From: Halorubrum vacuolatum
GTDB lineage: Archaea > Halobacteriota > Halobacteria > Halobacteriales > Haloferacaceae
Direction of reading: 5' to 3'
NCBI RefSeq assembly: GCF_900188065.1
Contig: NZ_FZNQ01000005.1
Location: 1 to 64,000, forward strand
DNA: 64,000 bases
Shown here: positions 7,171 through 15,556 of the stretch, piece by piece
Layout of the letters: each line of letters starts with the position of its first letter
Position numbering within the stretch: the stretch's first letter is position 1
The notes under the pieces: generated by a model
Seen by the model: the letters and a program-made list of their open reading frames with translations, nothing else
The model's database searches: none
What the model was told of the DNA's origin: nothing
Program-made: the position numbers and the translations under genes

Positions 7171-8478
7171 TCAGCGGCGATACGATCCCCGTCCGCCCGC
7201 GAGCCGTGGCCGACCGCCCCGGTCGACCGCCTTAAGCGCCTCCCGCGGAAGCGGGACGTCGCCGTGTCGAAGCGTGCCGAGAACCGTCGTCCGGTCGCCG
7301 TCGAGGGCGACCCGGAGGGTCGGCGCGAGGGTGCCGCCGAACCGTCTGAACTGCTCGGATTCGGGGAGTTCGGCGATGCCGTCGAGGGTCGCGCCGACGT
7401 AGTCGTAGTAATTAAAGAAGCTCACGACGAGCAGCTCGTCGCCGTGGTCGTAAGCGGTCCACGAGTAGGACTGAAACGGCGCGTTCGCCGGATTCGTCGC
7501 GACCATCCCGTGGCCGTTGAGCGGCCGATACTTGCCACGGAGATCGTCGGCGACGAAGCCGTAGAGGGCGTCATAGCCCTCGATCCCGGGTGCGAAGGTG
7601 TGCTGGTGACTGGAGATGAAAAGGTAGTACTGCCCGTCGCGGACGACGAGGTGGGGCCGTTCGAGCTCCTGATTGACACAGACGGCGTCCAAGAGGGGCG
7701 GTTCGAGCTCCCAGGCCATCGGGTCGTCGGTCGGCGATCGGGCGATCCCAATGCTCCCGTTGAACTCGGCGGCGACGGGGTCGCTGTCGCAGGGATTTGT
7801 CCCCTCCGGAACCGGGGTGTTGGCCTCGAAGACGAGGTACGTCTCGCCGTCGGCGGGGTCCTCGAAGAACCACGGATCCCGGAAGGTGTAGGTCATCCCA
7901 CGCGACTGGTCCTCCCGCTCGTACAGGTCGCCGTCGGGTTCGAGGAGGATCCGGTGGTCCCACTCGCCTTCGATCCGGAGGTCGGCGTCGTTAACGGCGA
8001 CCACCTCGCCGCCGGTCGCGCCCGCGATCCGCTGGGTGTACGTGAGCTCCTCCTCGCCGCGAAAGCCGGATGCGGTATAAAAGGCGTAGACGGCGCCGTC
8101 CTCATACATCGCGGAGCCGGCCCACTGGCGCGAGCCGAGGGCGTCGCCATCGAAGAGCGGTCCGCCGTGGATCCACGACCGACCGTCGGTCGAGTGGAAG
8201 TAGTGTATGGCGGCGACGTCGTGACGCTTGCCCGGAAGCAGGTCGTCCGTCGCCGTCAACGCGAGGATCACGCGATGTCCATCGATCTCCGCGAGCGAGC
8301 CATCGCGATTTCGCAGCGGCCAGGTGTCCCAGACGTGGAGCCCGTCGAAGGCATCCGTCTCCGGCGGATAGATCACCGGCGAGACGGTCCGATCGGTTCG
8401 TTCGAGCCGTTCGGCCGCCTCACGAGCCCACGTGGAGCGCCCGTCCGACCGAACGGGTGTCTCCGATGAGTCGGTCAT
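7171..8478 (-). CDS. Glycoside hydrolase family 68 protein (levansucrase/inulosucrase/invertase-like)
   Basis: This protein of 435 residues has the five-bladed propeller signatures of GH68. VWDTWPL carries the nucleophile D51, RQWAGSA matches the RxWSGSA box, TFRDPW gives the transition-state stabiliser D201, and ELERPHLVV gives the acid/base E273. GH68 enzymes split sucrose and transfer fructose to water (invertase) or to a growing fructan. No signal peptide, twin-Arg motif or membrane segment is visible, so it would act inside the cell, unlike most bacterial levansucrases. It stands alone between oppositely directed neighbours, with no sucrose transporter or fructokinase nearby. The start at 8478 is supported by the absence of a longer frame. 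Confidence 0.92.
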   Translation of the reverse strand: MTDSSETPVRSDGRSTWAREAAERLERTDRTVSPVIYPPETDAFDGLHVWDTWPLRNRDGSLAEIDGHRVILALTATDDLLPGKRHDVAAIHYFHSTDGRSWIHGGPLFDGDALGSRQWAGSAMYEDGAVYAFYTASGFRGEEELTYTQRIAGATGGEVVAVNDADLRIEGEWDHRILLEPDGDLYEREDQSRGMTYTFRDPWFFEDPADGETYLVFEANTPVPEGTNPCDSDPVAAEFNGSIGIARSPTDDPMAWELEPPLLDAVCVNQELERPHLVVRDGQYYLFISSHQHTFAPGIEGYDALYGFVADDLRGKYRPLNGHGMVATNPANAPFQSYSWTAYDHGDELLVVSFFNYYDYVGATLDGIAELPESEQFRRFGGTLAPTLRVALDGDRTTVLGTLRHGDVPLPREALKAVDRGGRPRLAGGRGSYRR

Positions 8479-8609
8479 ATCGGCCGTTCGCGGGTCCCCG
8501 GCAAAACGATTACTACACCCGATGAAAACTGGTCACTGTCACATCAACACGCTTCAGCAAGGGTCGGGCGATCCGCAAGTGCCTAAGCCCGTCCGACGCA
8601 GGGACGGGT

Positions 8610-9107
8610 ATGACCGAGATCCATCCGGACCAGCGCGTCGCGGTGTTGACCGACTCACAGAACCTCTATCACTCCTCACAGAGCACGTACTCGCGGAAGA
8701 TCAACTACACGGCGCTGTTGGAGGAGGCGGTTCGCGACCGGGCGCTCGTCCGCGCGCTCGCGTACGTCATCCGTGCGGATTCACCGGACGAGGGGAGCTT
8801 CTTCGAGGCGCTCCGTGACATCGGCTTCGAGACACGCATCAAGGACATCAAGACCTTCGCGGACGGCTCGAAGAAGGCCGACTGGGACGTGGGAATGAGC
8901 CTCGATGCGATCACGCTCGCCAGCCACGTCGACGCCGTCGTGCTCTGTACCGGCGACGGCGACTTCGCCCGGCTCTGTTCACACCTCAGACACGAGGGCG
9001 TTCGTGTCGAGGTGATGGCGTTCGGCAACGCCGCGGCCGAGGAACTGATCGAGGCCGCCGACGAGTTCATCGACCTCGCCGAGGACGAGGAGACCTATCT
9101 CCTCTGA
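8610..9107 (+). CDS. NYN/LabA-like PIN-fold protein
   Basis: This 165-residue protein has the NYN (LabA-like) nuclease fold. It shows an early Asp in VLTDSQNLYH, Lys/Asp in KKADWDVGMSLDA, and CTGDGDFARL, whose acidic residues would hold the metal ion, followed by VEVMAFG. This family contains predicted ribonucleases, and the substrate here is unknown. A TATA-like GCCTAAGC box lies about 27 bases upstream of the ATG, so the gene has its own promoter. It lies just upstream of the aRF1 gene, 61 bases away and on the same strand. A translation- or RNA-quality role is therefore suggestive but unproven. Confidence 0.85.
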   Translation: MTEIHPDQRVAVLTDSQNLYHSSQSTYSRKINYTALLEEAVRDRALVRALAYVIRADSPDEGSFFEALRDIGFETRIKDIKTFADGSKKADWDVGMSLDAITLASHVDAVVLCTGDGDFARLCSHLRHEGVRVEVMAFGNAAAEELIEAADEFIDLAEDEETYLL

Positions 9108-9132
9108 GATCCGCCCGTCGGGTCCGAGGTCA

Positions 9133-9144
9133 AAGGTTACTTAC
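9133..9144 (+). promoter_or_regulatory. TATA-like box for prf1
   Basis: GGTTACTTACGA is centred about 28 bases before the ATG of the release factor gene. The spacing fits a leaderless archaeal transcript. Confidence 0.45.
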
Positions 9145-9168
9145 GAACCGGGCGGCGAGTAGGGGGTA

Positions 9169-10419
9169 ATGAGCAGCGACGCACAGGGGGCGAGCGACGA
9201 CCGGCGGAAGTACGAGTTCCGCAAGGTTATCGAGGAGCTTCGCGATTTCGAGGGCTCCGGCACGCAGCTCGTCACCATCTACATTCCCGAGGACAAACAG
9301 ATTTCGGACGTGGTGGCCCACGTCACCCAGGAGCACAGCGAGGCCGCCAACATCAAATCGAAACAGACCCGGACGAACGTCCAGGACGCGCTCACCTCGA
9401 TCAAGGACCGCCTCCGCTACTACGACACCTTCCCGCCGGACAACGGCATGGTGATCTTCTCCGGCGCGGTGGACTCCGGCGGCGGGCAGACCGAGATGGT
9501 CACCCGGACGCTCGAATCACCACCTGAACCGATCGTCTCGTTCCGGTATCACTGCGATTCGAACTTCCTCACGGGGCCGCTCGAACACATGCTGGAGGAC
9601 TCGGGGCTCTTCGGGCTCATCGTCCTCGACCGACGGGAGGCGAACGTCGGCTGGCTGAAGGGGAAACGCGTCGAGCCCGTCAAATCCGCCTCCTCGCTCG
9701 TCCCCGGCAAACAGCGGAAAGGTGGCCAGTCCGCCCAGCGGTTCGCCCGCCTCCGGCTCGAAGCGATCGACAACTTCTATCAGGAGGTCGCGGGGATGGC
9801 GAACGACCTCTTCGTCCCGAAGCGACACGAACTGGACGGGATCCTTGTCGGCGGGCCCTCGCCGACGAAAGACGAGTTCCTCGACGGGGACTATCTCCAC
9901 CACGAGCTGCAGGACAAGGTCCTCGGCAAGTTCGACGTGGCCTACACCGACGAGTCGGGACTGAAAGACCTCGTCGACTCCGGCAGCGAGGCGCTCGCCG
10001 ATCAGGAGATCGTCGACGACAAGCGGCAGATGGACGAGTTCTTCGAGAACCTTCACACCGGCGAGAAGGCGACCTACGGGTTCGATGAGACACGTCGCAA
10101 CCTGATCATGGGCTCGGTCGACCGGTTGCTCATCTCCGAGGACCTCCGCTCGGACGTCGTCGTCTACGAATGTCCCGACGGCACCGAGGAGTACGAGGTG
10201 GTCGACGCGCGACACTCGACGCCCGAACACGAATGCAGCGAGTGCGGGCAGCCGGCCGAAATGAAAGACCGCGAGGACGCCATCGAGCACCTGATGTCGA
10301 TCGCCGAACAGCGCGGGACCGAGACGAAGTTCATCTCCACGGACTTCGAGAAGGGCGAACAGCTGCTCGACGCCTTCGGCGGCATCGCCGGTATTCTGCG
10401 GTACTCGACGGGCGTCTGA
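9169..10419 (+). CDS. prf1: Peptide chain release factor aRF1
   Basis: This is the archaeal class I release factor of 416 residues, which recognises all three stop codons and triggers peptide release. The stop-codon-reading NIKS motif is at about residue 61 (AANIKSKQT). The catalytic GGQ is at residues 185-187 (KGGQSAQRFARLR). The C-terminal domain carries a small CxxC pair (ECSECGQPAEM). Length and motif spacing are normal for the eRF1/aRF1 family and distinguish it from Pelota, which lacks GGQ. Confidence 0.97.
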   Translation: MSSDAQGASDDRRKYEFRKVIEELRDFEGSGTQLVTIYIPEDKQISDVVAHVTQEHSEAANIKSKQTRTNVQDALTSIKDRLRYYDTFPPDNGMVIFSGAVDSGGGQTEMVTRTLESPPEPIVSFRYHCDSNFLTGPLEHMLEDSGLFGLIVLDRREANVGWLKGKRVEPVKSASSLVPGKQRKGGQSAQRFARLRLEAIDNFYQEVAGMANDLFVPKRHELDGILVGGPSPTKDEFLDGDYLHHELQDKVLGKFDVAYTDESGLKDLVDSGSEALADQEIVDDKRQMDEFFENLHTGEKATYGFDETRRNLIMGSVDRLLISEDLRSDVVVYECPDGTEEYEVVDARHSTPEHECSECGQPAEMKDREDAIEHLMSIAEQRGTETKFISTDFEKGEQLLDAFGGIAGILRYSTGV

Positions 10420-10446
10420 ATCGTGTATGAGAACTGTGCGGCGTTG

Positions 10447-10637
10447 ACGAGACGCTTTGCGTCTCGTTTGCACACCAGAAATCTCCGATTTCTGGGGACG
10501 GCCTCAGAAACGCTCGCGTTTCCGATGGGCTGCACGAGAGCTTGCTCTCGTGAACGCTGTATCCCCTCCCTGCTCGCGCCTCCCATTCGGTCAGCGCTCG
10601 CTGAGGAAGGGGGCTTAGCGCCTCAATTCAGCTAAGC
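10447..10637. repeat. Array of six consecutive short hairpins downstream of prf1
   Basis: Six inverted repeats follow each other in 190 bases: ACGAGACGC/GCGTCTCGT (10447-10467), CCAGAAATC/GATTTCTGG (10475-10495), GAAACGC/GCGTTTC (10507-10522), CACGAGAGC/GCTCTCGTG (10533-10552), TCAGCG/CGCTGA (10591-10604) and GCTTAGC/GCTAAGC (10613-10637). Five have loops of only 2-3 bases. All arms are perfect but differ in sequence, so this is not a simple tandem repeat. A 70-codon frame runs through it but has no protein character. It could be a structured RNA, a degenerate mobile element or a genomic repeat mosaic. Confidence 0.65.
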
Positions 10638-10658
10638 GGCGCACCCGCCTGCACCGGT

Positions 10659-11846
10659 TCACTCACGTCCGCTGTGTTCCGACTTCGATTTCGACGTCGA
10701 CCACTCGAACGCTCCATTCCCTTCTTTTTCCATCTTCCCCTCGTCTTCCGTCGCTACGTTGCCATCGTCGTCTTCCGTCGCTACGTTGCCATCGTCGTCT
10801 TCCGTATCGGTATTCCGGCCTAGCTCGTCGACCTCGACCCCCTCGAACTCGACGGTGTCGTCGTCATCGAACAGTTCCGTTTGCGCACACTCGGCACAGT
10901 AGTGGTTGTGCCGCATCGAGTGGGTTCTGATCGGTACCCCCGCGATGACGGTCTCGTCCCGTCGCCGGCGGAGAAGCCCGCCGCGAAACGACTCGCCACA
11001 GACGACACACGGCTCCTCGACCTGCTCGACGGGACGGATCACACGATGATCGACGGTTCGGTGGCGGCCGAACGCTCGCGGGCCATGCCGCCGTTTGAGC
11101 CGCGCTTCGACCGGCGGCGCGATGCCTAACCCGACGAGGAAGAATCCAAGCCCGAGGCCGACCGCGAGCGCCGTTCCCACGTTGATGGCGGTTGCACCAC
11201 CGAGGGAGAACCCGAGGAGCAACGCGCCGACGAGCAGCAACAGGCCGCTTAATAAGTACGTGGAGACGGTTTCGACGGCGGTCGATTCCGTAGTACTCGC
11301 GGTAGCCGGCTCGATCCGCTCCGGGGAACTCGGATCCGGATCGTGCATCGAGAGGTAGCGGGTTTCCGCCAGTATCGAGTAGTGATACCAGCCGTACAGC
11401 AGGTTGCCCACCCCGCCGGTAAAAAGCAGCAACAGGACGTGGATCGGGATCGATCCGACGTCGCGGTCGACCAGTTCGACACGGTCGCCGTGATCGCGGC
11501 GGACCTCCCAGCCCGCCTCGACGTACCGGGCGACGCGTCGTCGAAAGGCGTCGTACTCCCGGTCGGTGTCGTGGTCGGCGGCCACGTCCGATGATCCGGA
11601 CCGTCCTCGTGTCTTCTCGGCCGTTGCCGGCTCCCCATCGGTGGCCGACCGCGGCTCGCCACACCGCGAACAGTACGCGTCGTCCGGCCCGAAACCAGTC
11701 CCGCAGTTCGCACAGTACGCCGGCGGGCGCTTCCCGCCCCGTACGACGCCGCAGCTGGGACAGAACCGGGCATCGGATGGGATCGTCCCGCCACAGTCGT
11801 GACAGCGTTCTGCCCCCGCTCCGGGGGCGTTCGTCTCGGAGGGCAC
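10659..11846 (-). CDS. Zinc-ribbon membrane protein with acidic repeat tail
   Basis: This protein of about 395 residues begins with three CxxC zinc-ribbon pairs (CHDCGG, CPSCGV, CANCGTG, CSRCGE). It then has a region DAFRRRVARYVEAGWEV, one hydrophobic segment (ILLLLFTGGVGNLLYGWYH region), two more near residues 200-245, and a cytoplasmic CxxC site (CVVCGES with CAECAQT). The C-terminus carries EDDDGNVAT units made by a 27-bp in-frame duplication at 10745-10798. The start is a GTG at 11846. A TATA-like CTTATGTG box about 27 bases upstream supports it. It sits directly downstream of the DUF4129/DUF58 cluster on the same strand and may be co-functional. The role is unknown. Confidence 0.75.
   Translation of the reverse strand: MPSETNAPGAGAERCHDCGGTIPSDARFCPSCGVVRGGKRPPAYCANCGTGFGPDDAYCSRCGEPRSATDGEPATAEKTRGRSGSSDVAADHDTDREYDAFRRRVARYVEAGWEVRRDHGDRVELVDRDVGSIPIHVLLLLFTGGVGNLLYGWYHYSILAETRYLSMHDPDPSSPERIEPATASTTESTAVETVSTYLLSGLLLLVGALLLGFSLGGATAINVGTALAVGLGLGFFLVGLGIAPPVEARLKRRHGPRAFGRHRTVDHRVIRPVEQVEEPCVVCGESFRGGLLRRRRDETVIAGVPIRTHSMRHNHYCAECAQTELFDDDDTVEFEGVEVDELGRNTDTEDDDGNVATEDDDGNVATEDEGKMEKEGNGAFEWSTSKSKSEHSGRE
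10745..10798. repeat. 27-bp tandem duplication inside a coding region
   Basis: Two exact 27-bp copies (10745-10771 and 10772-10798), followed by the first 7 bases of a third, encode repeated EDDDGNVAT in the zinc-ribbon protein. The unit is a multiple of three and keeps the frame. Confidence 0.9.
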
Positions 11847-11899
11847 GAACGATCGTTTGTCTCAGCGACACATAAGTGTTCGACCGCGTGTCCATCCGT

Positions 11900-12466
11900 C
11901 TACCTGAAAAACGAAATGAGCACGACGGCCCCGAAGAGCAACAGCGTGAGCGCGGCGACCGGTTGGCCGCCGGCCGCGACCGCGTAGGTGCCGTAGACGA
12001 CCGCCACAGAACCGATCCCGACGAGCAGGTTCGTCCCGGCGTGAACGAGCACGGATCGGCTGGCCCCCCCATCCCGCCCGACGTGCTCCCCGAGCGAGAG
12101 GCCGTGATCCGTGCTGTCCCATGCGAGCGCGAGCGCGACGGCGGCGACGAGGAGCGGCTCCGGGGCCGCCCCCAGATAGCCCGCGAGTGCGAGCCCGGCG
12201 ACTCCCAGCGCGGCCGCCCACGTGAGCAGTCTCGGTGCGGCGAACATGGCACCGATCCAGAGCACAAGCACGCCCAGACCGACGAGTGCACCCCCGATCG
12301 GTGCCGCAAGGAACGTCGCGAGAAACGCGACGAGGCCCGCAAGCAGCCCCACGACGACCGCGAGAAGCGGCGGTCGGTCGTCGCGCGCTTCTCCGGTCCC
12401 CTGTGTCTCGTCCGTGCGGTCGTTCACGACGCCGTCTTCACTCTCCGATCCCCCCGCGGCGCTCAT
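11900..12466 (-). CDS. Multi-TM membrane protein (DUF7519-like)
   Basis: This protein of about 188 residues has a short charged N-terminus followed by five to six hydrophobic segments, including LLAVVVGLLAGLVAFLATFL near residue 35. The ATG overlaps the stop of the DUF58 gene (ATGA), which fixes the start at 12466 and places the gene in the same operon. In haloarchaea, proteins of this type follow DUF58 in a conserved envelope cluster with DUF4129 and DUF7269. The DUF7519 name is recalled from that context and not verified here. The molecular function is unknown. Confidence 0.75.
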   Translation of the reverse strand: MSAAGGSESEDGVVNDRTDETQGTGEARDDRPPLLAVVVGLLAGLVAFLATFLAAPIGGALVGLGVLVLWIGAMFAAPRLLTWAAALGVAGLALAGYLGAAPEPLLVAAVALALAWDSTDHGLSLGEHVGRDGGASRSVLVHAGTNLLVGIGSVAVVYGTYAVAAGGQPVAALTLLLFGAVVLISFFR

Positions 12467-13803
12467 CGTGACCACCGCCGGGTCGCCCCCGCGACGGCGA
12501 CCGGAAACGACCGGTCTCCCCACTCGATGGTCCGTATCCCCGCGCCACGAAGCCCGCGGACACGTTCGCGTCGCTCGTGGGCAACGAGTCGTCCGCCGAG
12601 CGTCCCCCGTGTCGTCACGTTTGGGGAGAGGACGGTCACGAGGTGGCCGTACGCGTCGATCCGCTTTGCGACGGTGGCCGGATAGCGATCGACGAGCGGG
12701 CTGAAAAAGAGGACCTGTGCGTCCGTGGGAAGCCGTCGTCGAAAGCGACGGAACCAGAGCGAGGGATGAAAGACCTCCTCGCCCGGCGTCGGCGCGAGCG
12801 CGGGGTCCGTCGCGAGTACGTTTCGACCCCGGACAGCGTGGGAGGTACCGGTTCCGGGTGGGAGCCAACAGTCCGGCGCGCCGAGGGTCGCGACACCCAC
12901 CCGGTCGCCGGCATCGAGGAGCGCACCGAACGCCTGACCGGCGGCCTCGATCGACGCCTCGACCGCCGTCTCAGCCGTCGGTTCGGACGCGACGTACGCC
13001 TCCTCCCGGGCGTCGATGAGCAACACGACCGTCGCGGCGCGCTCCTCGCGCAGCTCCAGCGTGGCGAGTTCGCCGGTTCGGGCCCGTCGGTTCCAATCGA
13101 TCCGTTTGAGGGGATCGCCGCGACGGTACTCGCGGGTGGCGAAAAACTCGACGCCCGAGCCGCCGACGTTCGTCGACACCCGCCCGTGATACTGCGTCGT
13201 CAGCCCCCGCAACGGGAGGTCGCTCCCCGCGGTGAGTTCGGGGGTACAGACGATCCGCGTCCCGTGATCGAGACGGGTCTCGCGCTCCCGCGACCCGGCG
13301 GGATTGCGGGTGATCGCCCGCATCGTCCCCCACGTGTGCTCGCCGCGACTCGCGCGAACGGCGTAGCTGAACGTCGCGCTCCCCCCCGGTTCGAGCGCGG
13401 TCGCGAAGCGAGCCGGGCCCTCGATCACCTCCAATCCCGGGGGCACGCCGTCGATGAGCCGAAGATCGGCGATGCGTGTGTCGCCGACGTGAGTGACACG
13501 CACGGTAACACGTACCTCGTCGCCGGGTTCCGGGGTCTCGTCGCTCACGGTTCGGGCGACCTCGAGCGTCGCCTCGGGAGCCTCCCCGAACCGCGTATAA
13601 AGCCCGTATCCGACGCCGACCGCACCGACGAGTATCGGCCCCGGTTGCGTGGTGAGCACCCCGACGGCGATCAGCACGAGCGCCGCGCCGGCGATTCCCA
13701 CCCATCGCTCCGTGTCGAAGGGGTACATCGACTCGCGCTCGGTCCGTCCCGAACCCCCTCCGGCTTCGTCCGTCCCATCCTCGACGACGGTTCGCTCGCT
13801 CAT
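12463..13803 (-). CDS. DUF58 domain protein
   Basis: This protein of about 446 residues has two N-terminal hydrophobic segments (about residues 30-65), a beta-rich domain with a DxxPxGLEVIEGP-type segment, and the DUF58 signature REYRRGDPLKRIDWNRRARTG near residue 215. This is followed by a von Willebrand A-like part (VVLLIDARE, a degenerate MIDAS). DUF58 proteins work with MoxR AAA ATPases and DUF4129 proteins in metal or complex assembly at the membrane. Here the DUF4129 and DUF7269-like genes are immediately upstream, with 4 bases separating DUF58 from the latter. I chose the ATG at 13803 because the frame further upstream lies inside the neighbouring gene. No MoxR gene is present in the window. 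Confidence 0.9.
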   Translation of the reverse strand: MSERTVVEDGTDEAGGGSGRTERESMYPFDTERWVGIAGAALVLIAVGVLTTQPGPILVGAVGVGYGLYTRFGEAPEATLEVARTVSDETPEPGDEVRVTVRVTHVGDTRIADLRLIDGVPPGLEVIEGPARFATALEPGGSATFSYAVRASRGEHTWGTMRAITRNPAGSRERETRLDHGTRIVCTPELTAGSDLPLRGLTTQYHGRVSTNVGGSGVEFFATREYRRGDPLKRIDWNRRARTGELATLELREERAATVVLLIDAREEAYVASEPTAETAVEASIEAAGQAFGALLDAGDRVGVATLGAPDCWLPPGTGTSHAVRGRNVLATDPALAPTPGEEVFHPSLWFRRFRRRLPTDAQVLFFSPLVDRYPATVAKRIDAYGHLVTVLSPNVTTRGTLGGRLVAHERRERVRGLRGAGIRTIEWGDRSFPVAVAGATRRWSR

Positions 13804-13807
13804 CCCG

Positions 13808-14434
13808 TCATCCCGCCTCCGTGGTGTGTTTTCCGGCGTCGGCCTCGGCGCCGTCCGTCGTGGCCTCGGGATCGGCGAGCGACCCTGTGTCCAGCGGATC
13901 CGCACGCTGGATCGCCGCCATCGACGCCTCAACCCCCGCCCGAAACGTCGATCGGCCGAGCAGCCGTGTCCGTATTCGATGGCCGATCGGCGCGGTGCGC
14001 TCCGGGGAGAGAAACGCCGCCGCGACCGGATCGTCGGTCCACTCGCCCGTGGCGACGAGGTCCGCGGCGCGTGCGGTTGAGCAGTTACGCTCGCGAGCCG
14101 TCGCGGTGATGGCGACCGCCCGAACACGCTCGCGCAGTCGCTTTCGAAGCCCGTATCGGCGGGGGCTGGTCCCGATCGCACGCGTGAGATCCGAATCGAA
14201 CTCGGTTCCGGGCACGACCGCCTGCACCCGTCGCTCGGGCTCGCCGGGATCGAGCGAGCGTCGCTCCGCCCGTCGACGCGCGTTCGCGTATCGCAGCCCC
14301 TGGACGACGGCGAACGCCCCGACGAGGGTGACCGCGACCGTCGAGAAGGCGATCGTCCCGGCGAGTCCGTGATCGAACAGGAGGATGAAGCCGGCGAGAA
14401 CGGTCGCCACGCCGACGGCGACGCGCAACCGCAT
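13808..14434 (-). CDS. DUF7269-like membrane protein of the DUF58 cluster
   Basis: This protein of 208 residues begins with two hydrophobic segments (about residues 5-20 and 25-45) and continues as an Arg-rich cytoplasmic domain with the segment LRERVRAVAITATARERNCSTARAADLVATGEWTDDP. The order DUF4129, this gene, DUF58 is a conserved haloarchaeal arrangement in which the middle protein is called DUF7269. I assign it from layout and general architecture. The ATG overlaps the stop of the DUF4129 gene by one base (TGATG), so translation is likely coupled. The biochemical role is unknown. Confidence 0.75.
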   Translation of the reverse strand: MRLRVAVGVATVLAGFILLFDHGLAGTIAFSTVAVTLVGAFAVVQGLRYANARRRAERRSLDPGEPERRVQAVVPGTEFDSDLTRAIGTSPRRYGLRKRLRERVRAVAITATARERNCSTARAADLVATGEWTDDPVAAAFLSPERTAPIGHRIRTRLLGRSTFRAGVEASMAAIQRADPLDTGSLADPEATTDGAEADAGKHTTEAG

Positions 14435-15450
14435 CAGGGATCGCCTCCCTGTCCGTCGTCACGTCGCTTCTCGCCTCTTTCAGGGGTGTGAGCCTTCTCA
14501 CCGTCTTCCCCATGGGTCGCCTCGATCCGTCTGAGCGCTTCGACGGCCCGATGCTCCCGATCGCCGGTCGGATCCGCGCCGCCGTAACGTACCCGTTCGA
14601 AGACGGCCGTCAGCTCCTCGACCGGCTCGGGTTGGACGCCGGCGTCGATCGCTGCCGTGGCGAACTCCCCGGGCGTCGAGGACGCCGGCCGGTCGATGTC
14701 GAGCACCTCGGTCATCTCCCGCCACGCGCGATACACCTCGTTTTCGGCAGCCCCGGATTCGATCCGGTCGGCCGCTTCCCCCGCCGCCCGGCCGACGGCG
14801 GCGAGGTCCGGCGTCGTCGTGTCCCCCTCCTCGTGGTCCGGCTGGCCGTGGACGCCGTCGTCCTCGTCGTCGCCGCGGGTCGCGAGCAGGGCGAGCAGGC
14901 TCACGATCAGGGCGGCGACGACCACGAGGAGAAACAGCGCCTCCGGCGTCGAGACCGCCTCCCCGTCCCCACCGATCCCGGGCACGCCGCCGCCGGGATC
15001 GAAGATCGCGTCGTCATCGTCGTCGCCGTCGGCGAAGCTGATCTGCGGGTCGATCTCCAGTTCCGGGCAGAACGCCAGGAAGGCCCACACAAGGCCGACG
15101 GGGAGCGCGACGGTCACGGCGACGACGGTGCCGGCGAACAGCGAGCCGGTATCACGGCGGGCGAGCCAGCCGAGCGCGGTGAACAGGGCGAGGAGTACGA
15201 GGATGGCCGGCGGCTCCGCGAGCCACGGATAACAGATCCCGCCGAACGAGAAGTCCGTCGAGCCGCCGGGCTCGGCGCCCAGCCCGGTCTCATCGGCGGC
15301 GTCCTCCCCGACGGCTCCCTCGGGCGTTTCGCCGCCGCCGAAGCCGCCGCCGTTCGTCGTCACCGCGGTGTCGAGCGTCGCGGCCGCGACGCCGAGCGCG
15401 ACGACCACGAGGAGGGCGAGGAGGAGGGTGACGATCGACTCGCGGTTCAC
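14434..15450 (-). CDS. DUF4129 domain membrane protein
   Basis: This protein of about 338 residues has an N-terminal transmembrane segment (TLLLALLVVVALGVAAATL), a Gly-rich extracytoplasmic stretch, three more hydrophobic segments and an acidic loop, then a C-terminal DUF4129 domain (AAENEVYRAWREMTEVLDI, with RPASSTPGEFATAA and ELTAVFERVRYGG). The start is a GTG at 15450. A TATA-like box (AAAGGTATTCGCC on this strand) is centred about 29 bases upstream, whereas sequence further upstream belongs to the divergent helicase promoter. It is the first gene of the cluster. DUF4129 is often fused or linked to transglutaminase-like and MoxR/DUF58 modules. Confidence 0.88.
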   Translation of the reverse strand: MNRESIVTLLLALLVVVALGVAAATLDTAVTTNGGGFGGGETPEGAVGEDAADETGLGAEPGGSTDFSFGGICYPWLAEPPAILVLLALFTALGWLARRDTGSLFAGTVVAVTVALPVGLVWAFLAFCPELEIDPQISFADGDDDDDAIFDPGGGVPGIGGDGEAVSTPEALFLLVVVAALIVSLLALLATRGDDEDDGVHGQPDHEEGDTTTPDLAAVGRAAGEAADRIESGAAENEVYRAWREMTEVLDIDRPASSTPGEFATAAIDAGVQPEPVEELTAVFERVRYGGADPTGDREHRAVEALRRIEATHGEDGEKAHTPERGEKRRDDGQGGDP

Positions 15451-15521
15451 GCCCGACGGTATCGGCTCCCCGGGCGAATACCTTTCGGCGGCGAAAGGGA
15501 TCGCCACACGGCCTCCCTCCG

Positions 15522-15533
15522 ACGCCCTTAATC
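15522..15533 (+). promoter_or_regulatory. TATA-like box for the Lhr helicase gene
   Basis: CGCCCTTAATCG is centred about 27 bases before the ATG at 15557. It shares the divergent intergenic region with the DUF4129 promoter near 15472-15485. Confidence 0.45.
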
Positions 15534-15556
15534 GCCCGAGCGCCCAAGGGTCGTCG

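Noticed and set aside
10423-10635. 70-codon open frame through the hairpin array
   Set aside because: It is made of the hairpin sequences, is Arg/Leu/Ser-rich with no acidic haloarchaeal character, and has no promoter or similarity.
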